A program made the translations under genes and the position numbers. DNA of 8,556 bases from Clostridiales bacterium (GTDB lineage Bacteria > Bacillota > Peptococcia > Peptococcales > Peptococcaceae). Positions 1 to 6,267 of this stretch are shown here, piece after piece. The stretch is taken from NCBI GenBank assembly GCA_003343815.1, contig QAKL01000079.1, positions 1 to 8,556 on the forward strand, written 5' to 3'. The notes below the pieces were generated by a model that had not been told where the DNA came from, made no database searches, and saw nothing but the letters and a program-made list of their open reading frames with translations. Positions within the stretch are counted from its first letter, which is position 1. Every line of letters begins with the position of its first letter.

Positions 1-618
1 AAAACCAGCGTAACGGCGCTTAATGAAAAAAATAAACTGGATATCCATGCGCATCTCTCGCAGGAGTTTAAACTGCCTGATTTTATAAAAAGCGATAATA
101 AGCTAAGCGCAGCGCAAAAAGGCACTGTTATGCATACGATCATGAGTCAGATGGATTTAAAGGAAAATATTGATCAGGCGTACTTACGCGAATTAGCCGC
201 GCAGTTAGAGTACAATAATATTTTGCCAGCCGAAAGCACCGCACAGATTGATTTAGGCAAAATAGAAAGCTTTTTTCACACAGATTTGGGGCAGAGACTT
301 TTAAAGGCCGAAAATATTTACCGCGAGCAACCATTTACGTTGCCTGTCAAAGTTAAAGCTGCGGACGATCAGGAATGCACCGTCTTGGTGCAGGGCATCA
401 TCGACTGTATGTGGCAGGAGGAGGGGGGCTGGGTTTTGCTGGACTACAAAAGCAACCACATCAATCGCCAAAATACGAGTGAGTTTATCCAAAACTATCA
501 AGCGCAGATCGAGCTTTACGCTCAAGCGATTCGCGAGATCTGGCAGGAGCCGCTGAAAGCTGCGTATTTATATCTGTTTCATACAGAGCGCGCTATAGAA
601 ATGAAAATTACCGAGTAA
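1..618 (+). CDS. addA: ATP-dependent helicase/nuclease AddA, C-terminal nuclease part (5' end outside window)
   Basis: The frame is open from the first base and ends with TAA at 616-618, giving the last 205 residues of a protein whose family is usually about 1,200 residues. AddA pairs with AddB to process double-strand DNA ends for recombination repair, the role RecBCD has in E. coli. The visible part is the RecB-like nuclease domain. A GTVMH stretch at codons 41-45 supplies the early His. GIID (Asp at codon 135) and LLDYKSN (Asp 148, Lys 150) give the metal-binding and catalytic Asp...DYK signature, and YQAQIELYAQAI near codons 166-177 is the usual final motif. The helicase motifs lie upstream of the window. 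All nuclease residues expected here are present, so the gene looks intact at this end. The ATG at 130 is internal and not the start. The assignment to AddA rather than another RecB-nuclease protein rests on overall resemblance and taxonomic setting. Confidence 0.9.
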   Translation, partial: KTSVTALNEKNKLDIHAHLSQEFKLPDFIKSDNKLSAAQKGTVMHTIMSQMDLKENIDQAYLRELAAQLEYNNILPAESTAQIDLGKIESFFHTDLGQRLLKAENIYREQPFTLPVKVKAADDQECTVLVQGIIDCMWQEEGGWVLLDYKSNHINRQNTSEFIQNYQAQIELYAQAIREIWQEPLKAAYLYLFHTERAIEMKITE

Positions 619-672
619 TTTGTGAAAAAAACAATCTGTATCAAAAACTCTCATTTCTAAGCAAAATACCCC

Positions 673-701
673 TACAAAATAAGCCAAAAATGTAGTATAA
701 T
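673..701 (+). promoter_or_regulatory. Candidate sigma-A type promoter for the mltG operon
   Basis: A perfect TATAAT lies at 696-701, with a weak -35 (TACAAA, 673-678) 17 bases upstream. It sits in the 117-bp AT-rich gap between addA and mltG, 34 bases before the start codon. The -10 is convincing and the -35 matches the consensus at only three positions. No clear terminator for addA is seen in this gap, so read-through from addA is also possible. Confidence 0.5.
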
Positions 702-735
702 ATCCTATGTAAACTAATATAATTTGAGGTGAATT

Positions 736-1785
736 ATGAATTCAGCAAAGCACGCAGCAAATAAATCTTACAAAATAAAAAAAGGTCGTCTGCTTGGCAT
801 GATTATCGTTTTAGCGCTCATTATCGCCACGGTAGGCGTACTTTATCAAAATTACTATTCTACTAAAGCTTGCGACACGCAAAATATCGCCGTTCAGCCT
901 TTTGAAATAGCAAGCGGCGCATCCACCAAATCAATTGCAGCTTCCTTAAAAGAGGACGGATTGATAAGAAGCGAGCGCGCTTTTGTCCACTATGTAAAAA
1001 AAAGCGGTAATGACGGCAAACTGCGCGTCGGCAGCTATCTCTTGAGCCCCAGCATGAGTGTGGAGGAAATCACCGACAAATTATTAAACGGTATCGGTGA
1101 GACGAAAAAATTCACCATCCCTGAGGGCTACACCTTAAAAGATATCGCCGAAAGCTTCAGCGCCAATGATATTATGAGCGAGGAAGAATTTTGGGATATT
1201 GTAGAGAATGATCCCTTTGAGGAATATCCGTTTTTAGCCGATTGCCCTAAAAATGAGCATCGCTTGGAGGGGTATTTATTCCCCGATACTTACATTATCG
1301 GCGTCAACAGCACTCCGCGGCAGATCATCTGCGCGATGTTAGATCGTTTCGCGCAAGTAAAAACCTCTCTGCCGGAAAATAAAAGCGGTCTAAGCGATCA
1401 GGAAATGCTCATTTTAGCTTCCTTGGTTGAGTCAGAGGCGAAATTAGACTCTGAAAGAGCGACGATCGCCTCGGTTTATATTAATCGTTTAAATGAGGGG
1501 ATGCCGTTGCAATGCGATGCGACCGTCATTTATGCTCTACCTGAGCGCAAGGATGTCGTCCTTTACAGTGATTTAGAAACCGAATCTCCTTACAACACCT
1601 ATAAATATAAAGGTTTGCCGCCGACTCCGATTTGCAATCCGGGCTTAAAATCTTTAGAAGCGGCTTGCGAGCCGGCGAGCACAGATTATCTCTATTATTT
1701 GTGGAGTAAAGATGAAAGCGTAGGTCATGTATTTGCCGCATCCTACAGCGAACATTTGAAAAATCGGCAAAAATACGGTTATTAA
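736..1785 (+). CDS. mltG: Endolytic murein transglycosylase MltG (YceG-like)
   Basis: MltG cleaves glycan strands of nascent peptidoglycan in the membrane-proximal layer and is thought to set glycan strand length. The 349-residue protein has a short basic N-terminus, one membrane segment at about residues 19-37, then an extracytoplasmic part. Residues 125-145 (FTIPEGYTLKDIAESF) look like the LysM-like subdomain. The catalytic domain carries LASLVESEA at 228-235 with the predicted catalytic Glu232, followed by ASVYINRL, LQCDATVIYAL and the YNTY-KGLPPTPICNPG block at 286-303, and finishes with HVFAASYSEH near 331-340. These match E. coli MltG around Glu218. TGAGGTGA at 725-732 supports the ATG. 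It is first in a unit with trmR and trhP; the same gene order (yrrL, yrrM, yrrN/O) occurs in B. subtilis. Length and motifs are normal for the family. Confidence 0.95.
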   Translation: MNSAKHAANKSYKIKKGRLLGMIIVLALIIATVGVLYQNYYSTKACDTQNIAVQPFEIASGASTKSIAASLKEDGLIRSERAFVHYVKKSGNDGKLRVGSYLLSPSMSVEEITDKLLNGIGETKKFTIPEGYTLKDIAESFSANDIMSEEEFWDIVENDPFEEYPFLADCPKNEHRLEGYLFPDTYIIGVNSTPRQIICAMLDRFAQVKTSLPENKSGLSDQEMLILASLVESEAKLDSERATIASVYINRLNEGMPLQCDATVIYALPERKDVVLYSDLETESPYNTYKYKGLPPTPICNPGLKSLEAACEPASTDYLYYLWSKDESVGHVFAASYSEHLKNRQKYGY

Positions 1786-1803
1786 GCAAAAGGCAGAGAA
1801 GAG

Positions 1804-2460
1804 ATGAAAGAAGTCTTAGCGCAGGAATTGCAAAATTATATGCATTCGCTTTTGCCGGAGCCGAAAGCGTGGCAGACAGAAATGCTGGCAGAAGCCGAAA
1901 GCGAGCACATCCCCATCGTTGAAGAAGAAATTGCTAATTTTTTAGCGCTGTTGGTGAAAATAAGCAGAAGCAAACATATTTTAGAAATCGGCACGGCGAT
2001 CGGGCACTCGGCTATCGCAATGGCAGAGCAGTTAGATGCTGACGGCAGCCTTTTGACTATGGATTTGGACGAAGAGCGCTTAAAAAGAGCACAGTATTAT
2101 TTTGAAAAAAGCCACACTGCCGCAAAAATTACCGCCATCAAAGCCGATGCCCGCGAATATTTGCCCAAAATGGCACAGGAAAATCACGTCTTTGATTTGA
2201 TATTTTTAGATGCCGCCAAAGGACAATATTTAAACTTTTTTCCTTACTTAGAGCAAATACTGGCCCCGGGAGGCATCATTATTGCTGATAATGTCCTATT
2301 AAACGGCTGGGTTGTTAATTTAGACTACCCTAATCATCGCCGCAAAACTTTTGTTTATCGGATGCGGGAATTTTTAACGCAGATGAAAGAAAATCCCCAT
2401 TATAATATGTCGCTCATCCCATTGGGAGACGGCGTTTTAATTTTACGAAAGAAGGATTAA
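1804..2460 (+). CDS. trmR: tRNA 5-hydroxyuridine methyltransferase TrmR (YrrM-like SAM O-methyltransferase)
   Basis: A 218-residue class I SAM-dependent O-methyltransferase of the catechol-OMT-like family, very close in length to B. subtilis TrmR (YrrM). TrmR converts 5-hydroxyuridine at the tRNA wobble position 34 to 5-methoxyuridine. Motif I (ILEIGTAIGHS) is at 59-69, the acidic ribose-binding region (MDLDEERL) at 86-93, and the metal and active-site motifs are FLDAAKGQY at 134-142 and ADNVLLNG at 161-168, with Asp136, Asp162 and Asn163 as likely metal ligands. It starts 18 bases after mltG; AAAGG at 1789-1793 is a mediocre ribosome binding site. The specific TrmR call rather than a generic O-methyltransferase rests on its position directly before a U32-family gene, whose product makes the substrate. 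Small-molecule OMTs share this fold, so sequence alone would not settle it. Confidence 0.85.
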   Translation: MKEVLAQELQNYMHSLLPEPKAWQTEMLAEAESEHIPIVEEEIANFLALLVKISRSKHILEIGTAIGHSAIAMAEQLDADGSLLTMDLDEERLKRAQYYFEKSHTAAKITAIKADAREYLPKMAQENHVFDLIFLDAAKGQYLNFFPYLEQILAPGGIIIADNVLLNGWVVNLDYPNHRRKTFVYRMREFLTQMKENPHYNMSLIPLGDGVLILRKKD

Positions 2461-2461
2461 C

Positions 2462-3676
2462 ATGAAATACGAGCTATTGGCTCCGGCCGGAAATCTGGAA
2501 AAATTAAAATTTGCCGTGCATTATGGAGCGGATGCCGTTTATATGGCAGGCAAAAAGTACGGTCTTAGGGCATTTGCCGGTAATTTTGCCGAGGACGAGC
2601 TGGCAGAGGGCATCAAATATGCACATGAGCATAATGTAAAAGTCTATGTCACCGTCAATATTTTCCCGCACAATCAGGATTTAGTCGGTTTAAAAGAATA
2701 TTTGGAAGAATTATATCAATTAGGCGCTGACGCTATCATTGCCGCCGACCCCGGTGTAATTATGCTATCTCACGAAACTGTGCCTGCTTTGCCCATCCAT
2801 ATCAGCACTCAAGCCAATACGACTAATTGGGCAGATGTGCTCTTTTGGCAGAAATATTGCAATGTCGAGCGTGTAGTTTTAGCCAGAGAATTATCTTTAA
2901 GCGAAATAGCTGAAATTAAAGAAAAAACGGGCGCGGAAATCGAAACCTTTATCCATGGCGCGATGTGCATTTCTTACTCCGGACGTTGTTTACTCAGCCA
3001 CTATATGGCTGACCGTGATGCCAACAAAGGCGAATGTGTCCAAGCTTGCCGTTGGAATTATGCGCTGGTTGAGGAGAAGCGCCCCAATGAATTTTACTCT
3101 ATCGAAGAAGACGAGCGCGGTAGCTACATCTTTAATTCGCAGGATATGTGTCTTTTGCAAAATATGGCAGAGCTGATGAACGGCACCATAAATAGCTTTA
3201 AAATAGAGGGGCGCATGAAAAGCCTGTATTACACAGCCAGCATCGTCCGCGCTTATCGTGCTGTTATGGACGCGATAATTAACAAAGAGAAACCAGATTA
3301 CGCTTATTGGGCAGGCGAACTGGAAAAAGTCAGTCATCGCCCATACTGTACAGGTTTTTATTTCGGCAAACCGGAAAAAGGCGCCGTTAACTCCGCACAC
3401 AGCGGTTATATTAAGCCCTATGATTTCATCGGCATTGTCTTGGAATATGACGAAGAAACGCAAATAGCCACGATTGAACAGCGCAATCATTTTAAAGTAG
3501 GCGATAGTGTCGAATTTTTTGGACCAAAATATCAGCAAATTGAAATAAAAATAGAGGAAATGCGAGATAAATATGGAAATATAATAACGAAAGCCCCTAA
3601 TGCCCAAATGATTGTTAAAATGAAAGTGCCGCACAAGCTTTATCCGCTTGACCTCATGCGCAAGGAAATTAATTAA
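2462..3676 (+). CDS. trhP: U32-family tRNA uridine-34 5-hydroxylase TrhP (annotated in many genomes as peptidase U32)
   Basis: A 404-residue U32 protein. Family members TrhP (E. coli YegQ; B. subtilis YrrN/YrrO) hydroxylate U34 of certain tRNAs, with reported dependence on prephenate and on iron-sulfur assembly, and TrmR then methylates the product. The protein starts with ELLAPAGNLEKLKFAVHYGADAVY, typical of the N-terminal barrel. The family signature lies at 161-198: FIHGAMC, YSGRC, then GECVQACRW. This gives Cys169, Cys176, Cys192 and Cys196 (spacing C-x6-C-x15-C-x3-C), the presumed cluster ligands; another Cys is at 230 in SQDMC. KIEGRMKS is at 247-254 and a small C-terminal beta domain occupies about 318-395. 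The ATG follows the trmR stop by one base, and AAGGA inside the trmR end serves as ribosome binding site. Length fits the longer (YrrO/YegQ) type; no second shorter U32 gene is nearby. A role as peptidase is unlikely. Confidence 0.88.
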   Translation: MKYELLAPAGNLEKLKFAVHYGADAVYMAGKKYGLRAFAGNFAEDELAEGIKYAHEHNVKVYVTVNIFPHNQDLVGLKEYLEELYQLGADAIIAADPGVIMLSHETVPALPIHISTQANTTNWADVLFWQKYCNVERVVLARELSLSEIAEIKEKTGAEIETFIHGAMCISYSGRCLLSHYMADRDANKGECVQACRWNYALVEEKRPNEFYSIEEDERGSYIFNSQDMCLLQNMAELMNGTINSFKIEGRMKSLYYTASIVRAYRAVMDAIINKEKPDYAYWAGELEKVSHRPYCTGFYFGKPEKGAVNSAHSGYIKPYDFIGIVLEYDEETQIATIEQRNHFKVGDSVEFFGPKYQQIEIKIEEMRDKYGNIITKAPNAQMIVKMKVPHKLYPLDLMRKEIN

Positions 3677-3873
3677 TGATAAAAGATATTAAACTTTCCT
3701 CAAAAAATTTGAGCGAATTGGTGCATATTTTGGAGGCCAGTGAGGGCTTGGCAGTCTTAAAAACAATCGATGGCAAAAAAGGTTTGGCGCAATTAATTTA
3801 TCCTGCCTGCAATCACGCCGAAGTAGAAAGTTTATTGGTGGATTTCAGGCAAAAACATGCGATTATCTTATAA
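3676..3873 (+). CDS. Small conserved-type protein, possibly DUF4911
   Basis: A 65-residue soluble protein with no signal peptide or membrane segment. Its ATG shares one base with the trhP stop (TAATG at 3674-3678), and AAGGAA at 3662-3667 provides a good ribosome binding site, so translation is probably coupled to trhP. The pattern of a polar start, a central block (LEASEGLAVLKTIDGKKGLAQLIYP, residues 19-43) and a C-terminal amphipathic helix (EVESLLVDFRQKH) recalls the DUF4911 family of short proteins, which I know only as uncharacterised. I make that assignment from memory of the GLAVLKT-type core and cannot verify it. Its position makes a link to tRNA U34 hydroxylation or to the TrhP protein plausible; this is inference from context. 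The single Cys (46) and lack of catalytic motifs argue for a structural or accessory role rather than an enzyme. Confidence 0.8.
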   Translation: MIKDIKLSSKNLSELVHILEASEGLAVLKTIDGKKGLAQLIYPACNHAEVESLLVDFRQKHAIIL

Positions 3874-3932
3874 TAATTATCTATAAAACATATTTATTGT
3901 TAGCCGCATTATCTTTTGCGTGGCTTTTGTAA

Positions 3933-3938
3933 TATAAT
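3933..3938 (+). promoter_or_regulatory. Candidate -10 box for the zinc-ribbon gene
   Basis: A perfect TATAAT lies 42 bases upstream of the ATG at 3981, in the 107-bp gap after the 65-codon gene. No convincing -35 sits at 16-18 bases upstream. A second -10-like TAAAAT is at 3943-3948. The gap is AT-rich and no terminator for the upstream operon is seen, so a dedicated promoter is likely but its exact position is uncertain. Confidence 0.3.
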
Positions 3939-3980
3939 AATGTAAAATAAATGTTTGAACAATAAAGAGGGGGTATCAAA

Positions 3981-4286
3981 ATGGGATTTCATCCCGGCTA
4001 TGAGGTGGATACTTGCCCCATTTGCGGAGCAAAGTTGGTAGTTAAAGAATTTATGGGCTATGGTATTAACAGCGGATATTTTTCCGAGTGCCCGAACTGC
4101 CATTTATATGATGATATATGGGCCTGCGGTATCCGAGAATTAACCGTCGGTGATTGGAAAAGCGAATCGTTTTTATCCGATTACGGCACGCCGACTAAAG
4201 ATGAAGCGAAAATCGAAAAGCGCAATTTGCGCATGATGCGCCATAAGATTTGGCAGGAAAAATTGAGACGCATCTTTAAAAAGTGA
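3981..4286 (+). CDS. Small zinc-ribbon protein, function unknown
   Basis: A 101-residue protein with two CxxC knuckles: CPIC at residues 12-15 and CPNC at 37-40, about 21 residues apart, which is the layout of a four-Cys zinc ribbon. A further Cys at 49 follows in WACGIRELTVGDW. The N-terminal half is the metal-binding part. The C-terminal third (about 72-101) is a strongly basic, probably helical tail (IEKRNLRMMRHKIWQEKLRRIFKK), which could contact nucleic acid; that is inference. The start has a strong ribosome binding site (AGAGGGGG, 3966-3973) seven bases before the ATG. The gene appears monocistronic, with its own -10 candidate upstream and a strong terminator four bases after its stop. 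I do not recognise a named family. Possible roles include a transcription or translation accessory protein, but nothing in the sequence decides this. Confidence 0.85.
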   Translation: MGFHPGYEVDTCPICGAKLVVKEFMGYGINSGYFSECPNCHLYDDIWACGIRELTVGDWKSESFLSDYGTPTKDEAKIEKRNLRMMRHKIWQEKLRRIFKK

Positions 4287-4289
4287 TTA

Positions 4290-4323
4290 AAAAACCTCGC
4301 GATAAATTTATCGCGAGGTTTTT
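4290..4323. terminator. Bidirectional intrinsic terminator (perfect 17-bp inverted repeat)
   Basis: A perfect palindrome centred between 4306 and 4307 has a GC-rich core (CCTCGCGA/TCGCGAGG) flanked by an A-run on the left and a T-run on the right. In RNA the central AAATTT would form the loop region. The run of T at 4319-4323 makes it a strong terminator for the zinc-ribbon gene, which stops at 4286. The matching A-run makes it work equally for transcripts arriving from the minus-strand operon ending at 4514. Confidence 0.93.
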
Positions 4324-4339
4324 ATGCGGGTTTATAAAG

Positions 4340-4362
4340 AAAGAATAAACCGTTTGTTCTTT
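4340..4362. repeat. Weak inverted repeat in the convergent intergenic region
   Basis: AAAGAATAAA at 4340-4349 pairs with TTTGTTCTTT at 4353-4362, with one G-T wobble and about three unpaired central bases (a real loop would open one or two more pairs). The arms are AT-rich, so stability is low. It lies 17 bases after the strong terminator. It may be part of a terminator series or a chance structure. Confidence 0.35.
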
Positions 4363-4404
4363 TGTCACACAGCTTCTGATAATCAATATTATGTAAACCT
4401 AAAT

Positions 4405-4446
4405 AATAATAGAAAACGTAATCTTTATGATTCGTTTTCTATTATT
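4405..4446. repeat. Perfect 14-bp inverted repeat forming a long AT-rich hairpin
   Basis: AATAATAGAAAACG (4405-4418) is exactly complementary to CGTTTTCTATTATT (4433-4446). The 14-base interval can extend the helix: AATC (4420-4423) pairs with GATT (4429-4432) over a five-base loop, leaving T4419 bulged. The stem has few G-C pairs. A T-rich stretch follows on the plus strand. On the minus strand it lies 67 bases past the stop of the gene ending at 4514, so it may serve as that operon's terminator, though its base composition is poor for one. Confidence 0.6.
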
Positions 4447-4513
4447 TTCTTATGATTTTCTGCTGATATAAAATTTCGCCGTTTTAGGAGTTTTTTAAAG
4501 CGATTTTTAACAT

Positions 4514-5011
4514 TCATTTTGTATAATTATTGCAATACGCCAACAAACTCTCGTAAAGTTTCTGACTGCAGCAATAAATATCGTTCATCATATTTTCCAT
4601 TCTGTCCAGCTGCGTTTTAAGTTCGTCGTTCATCTCAAATACTGTTACAGTCTCATCCGCGCATATATTTTGACCGGGTAATTCCGTAGTTTCTGTAGAT
4701 TCGGCGCAGTTGGCGTAAATATTTTGCGCGGCTAAATTTGCCAAAGCATTTTCCGCATATGCCAGATATGTTTGCCAAATATCGGCTGTTTCAGCACAAT
4801 TTTTAGCGCTTACTTCCGTATTTTGCGTGGATTTTTCTGCGCGCTTGGCAATATTTTCTGGCTGATTTGTATTTTGAACGATTTCTGATGCGATAATTTT
4901 CTCCTTATCAAGCAAAATATTCTTATAGATTATATTTTGGCTGTTAGTGTGTCCACGATATAGGTCTAAATTATTGGATATAGCGTTTTGGGCATGGGAT
5001 TCTGTTGTCAT
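4514..5011 (-). CDS. Hypothetical protein with degenerate internal repeat and Cys-containing helical C-terminus
   Basis: A 165-residue protein I do not recognise. The start is well supported by an ideal AAAGGAGG (5019-5026) seven bases before the ATG. There is no signal peptide or membrane segment. The first 125 residues are rich in Asn, Gln, Thr, Ala and Glu and look weakly structured. An imperfect repeat is visible: residues 57-77 (RAEKSTQNTEVSAKN, CAETADI) against 102-122 (CAESTETTELPGQN, CADETVTV). Residues 127-163 look like an amphipathic helix or coiled coil (MNDELKTQLDRMENMMNDIY, then CCSQKLYESLLAYC). Six Cys are present at 72, 102, 117, 147, 148 and 160. It lies 61 bases after deoB on the same strand and could be cotranscribed, but the gap is long enough for its own promoter. 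Base composition resembles its neighbours. Function unknown. Confidence 0.75.
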   Translation of the reverse strand: MTTESHAQNAISNNLDLYRGHTNSQNIIYKNILLDKEKIIASEIVQNTNQPENIAKRAEKSTQNTEVSAKNCAETADIWQTYLAYAENALANLAAQNIYANCAESTETTELPGQNICADETVTVFEMNDELKTQLDRMENMMNDIYCCSQKLYESLLAYCNNYTK

Positions 5012-5072
5012 GCTTCTCCCTCCTTTAGGCTCTTTAATAATATTTATGCCTATAAGCAGGAAAAAGTGCTAT

Positions 5073-6245
5073 TTATTTTAGTCTCGCGAGAAAGCTTTGT
5101 CCCGGCAAGGCATACTCAACCTCTAAATAATCGGCGACCGTCGCTCCGATATCGGCGAGGCTTTGACCTGTAGGCAAAGCACCGGGAGAGGAGAATTGCT
5201 TATGATATATCAAAAACGGTACATATTCTCTGGTGTGGTCTGTCCCGCGATAAGCAGGATCGCAGCCATGATCGGCTGTAATTATCAAAAGTGTCTCCTC
5301 ATCTAATGCCGCTACAATTTCCGGCAGACGGCGGTCGAAATCTGCCAAGGCTTTTGTATAACCCAATACATCGCGTCGATGACCGTATTTAGAGTCAAAC
5401 TCGACTAAGTTAGTAAAAAGCAGCCCATTTTGCATATTTTGATAAAGAGCTAATGTCTGATCAACGCCGTCCATGTTATCTTTCGTATGCACTGCTTTGC
5501 TAATGCCTACATGGGCAAAAATATCGTCTATCTTGCCGACGGCTAATACTTCGCGTTCTTTTTCCTGCAAAACTGTCAGGAGATTCGGTGTAGGCGGATT
5601 TAAGGCAAAATCGCGGCGATTGGCATTATCTCGAATAAACTCTCCCGGTTTACCGTAAAACGGACGGGCGATGATCCGCCCGACTTGGTAAGGTTGTTCA
5701 CGGTATAATTCACGCGCATTGGCGCATATTTCATATAGACGATCCAATGGGATTACATCCTCATGTGCAGCTATTTGTAAGACGCTGTCTGCCGAAGTAT
5801 AGACGATCGGTTTGCCTGTTAACATATGTTCGCGCCCGAGACGCTCGATGATCTCCGTACCGCTGGCGTTTTCATTGCCCAAAATATCAGTGCCTAAATA
5901 TTTGACAAACGGCGCCAGCATTTCTGCGGGAAATCCCGTAGGATAGGTCGCTAACGGCTCAACGGTAATGATGCCGCACATCTCCCAATGACCGGTCGTG
6001 GTATCTTTGCCGTTAGATATTTCGGCTAATTTACCGTAGTAAGCATTCGTCTGTGCCTCTGCTGCTTCATTTACTTCGGCAATATTGCCTAAGCCCATTT
6101 TTTCTAAATTAGGATAGCGTATTTCCGGATGGCTTAAATACAGCGACTGCAAAGTATGAGGATTGTCATCGCCGAATTTACAGCTGTCGGGCAGAGCGCC
6201 TACGCCCAAGCTGTCTAAAACTATGAGAATTACTTTTTTCATCAT
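5073..6245 (-). CDS. deoB: Phosphopentomutase DeoB
   Basis: DeoB interconverts ribose or deoxyribose 1-phosphate and 5-phosphate in nucleoside salvage, using two Mn ions in an alkaline-phosphatase-like core. The 390 residues are the normal length. Metal and active-site motifs are all present: VLDSLGVG (Asp11), GKDTTTGHWE at 79-88 with the phospho-accepting Thr in the 82-84 run, HTKDNMDGVDQTL at 253-265, VEFDSKYGHRRD at 281-292 (Asp284, His289), and ITADHGCDP at 322-330 with GTDHTREYVP at 334-343 (Asp325, His326, His337). The cap domain lies in between. Two ATG codons are adjacent; AAAAGGAG at 6250-6257 is 4 bases from the first (6245) and 7 from the second (6242), so the second may be the used start, giving 389 residues. 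It follows xerD by 22 bases, surely in one transcript, an arrangement also known from B. subtilis, where a purine nucleoside phosphorylase gene follows; none follows here. Confidence 0.96.
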   Translation of the reverse strand: MMKKVILIVLDSLGVGALPDSCKFGDDNPHTLQSLYLSHPEIRYPNLEKMGLGNIAEVNEAAEAQTNAYYGKLAEISNGKDTTTGHWEMCGIITVEPLATYPTGFPAEMLAPFVKYLGTDILGNENASGTEIIERLGREHMLTGKPIVYTSADSVLQIAAHEDVIPLDRLYEICANARELYREQPYQVGRIIARPFYGKPGEFIRDNANRRDFALNPPTPNLLTVLQEKEREVLAVGKIDDIFAHVGISKAVHTKDNMDGVDQTLALYQNMQNGLLFTNLVEFDSKYGHRRDVLGYTKALADFDRRLPEIVAALDEETLLIITADHGCDPAYRGTDHTREYVPFLIYHKQFSSPGALPTGQSLADIGATVADYLEVEYALPGQSFLARLK

Positions 6246-6267
6246 TTGCTCCTTTTCACCTGTGTGC

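Noticed and set aside
605..621. A 7-bp inverted repeat straddling the addA stop codon
   Set aside because: The stem has a single G-C pair, a three-base loop and no T-run, so it is not a credible terminator.
2990..3634. A 214-codon open frame on the minus strand opposite trhP
   Set aside because: It lies wholly inside a well-supported gene, and its product is hydrophobic and aromatic in the way a reversed coding strand often appears, with no recognisable motif.
4425..4457. Short direct repeat TTATGATT spaced by 25 bases (4425-4432 and 4450-4457)
   Set aside because: Eight bases in an AT-rich region are easily due to chance and no further copies are seen nearby.
5473..5658. A short plus-strand open frame inside deoB
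   Set aside because: It is antisense to an intact conserved gene, with no family resemblance; other short frames opposite mltG, xerD and addA were rejected for the same reason.
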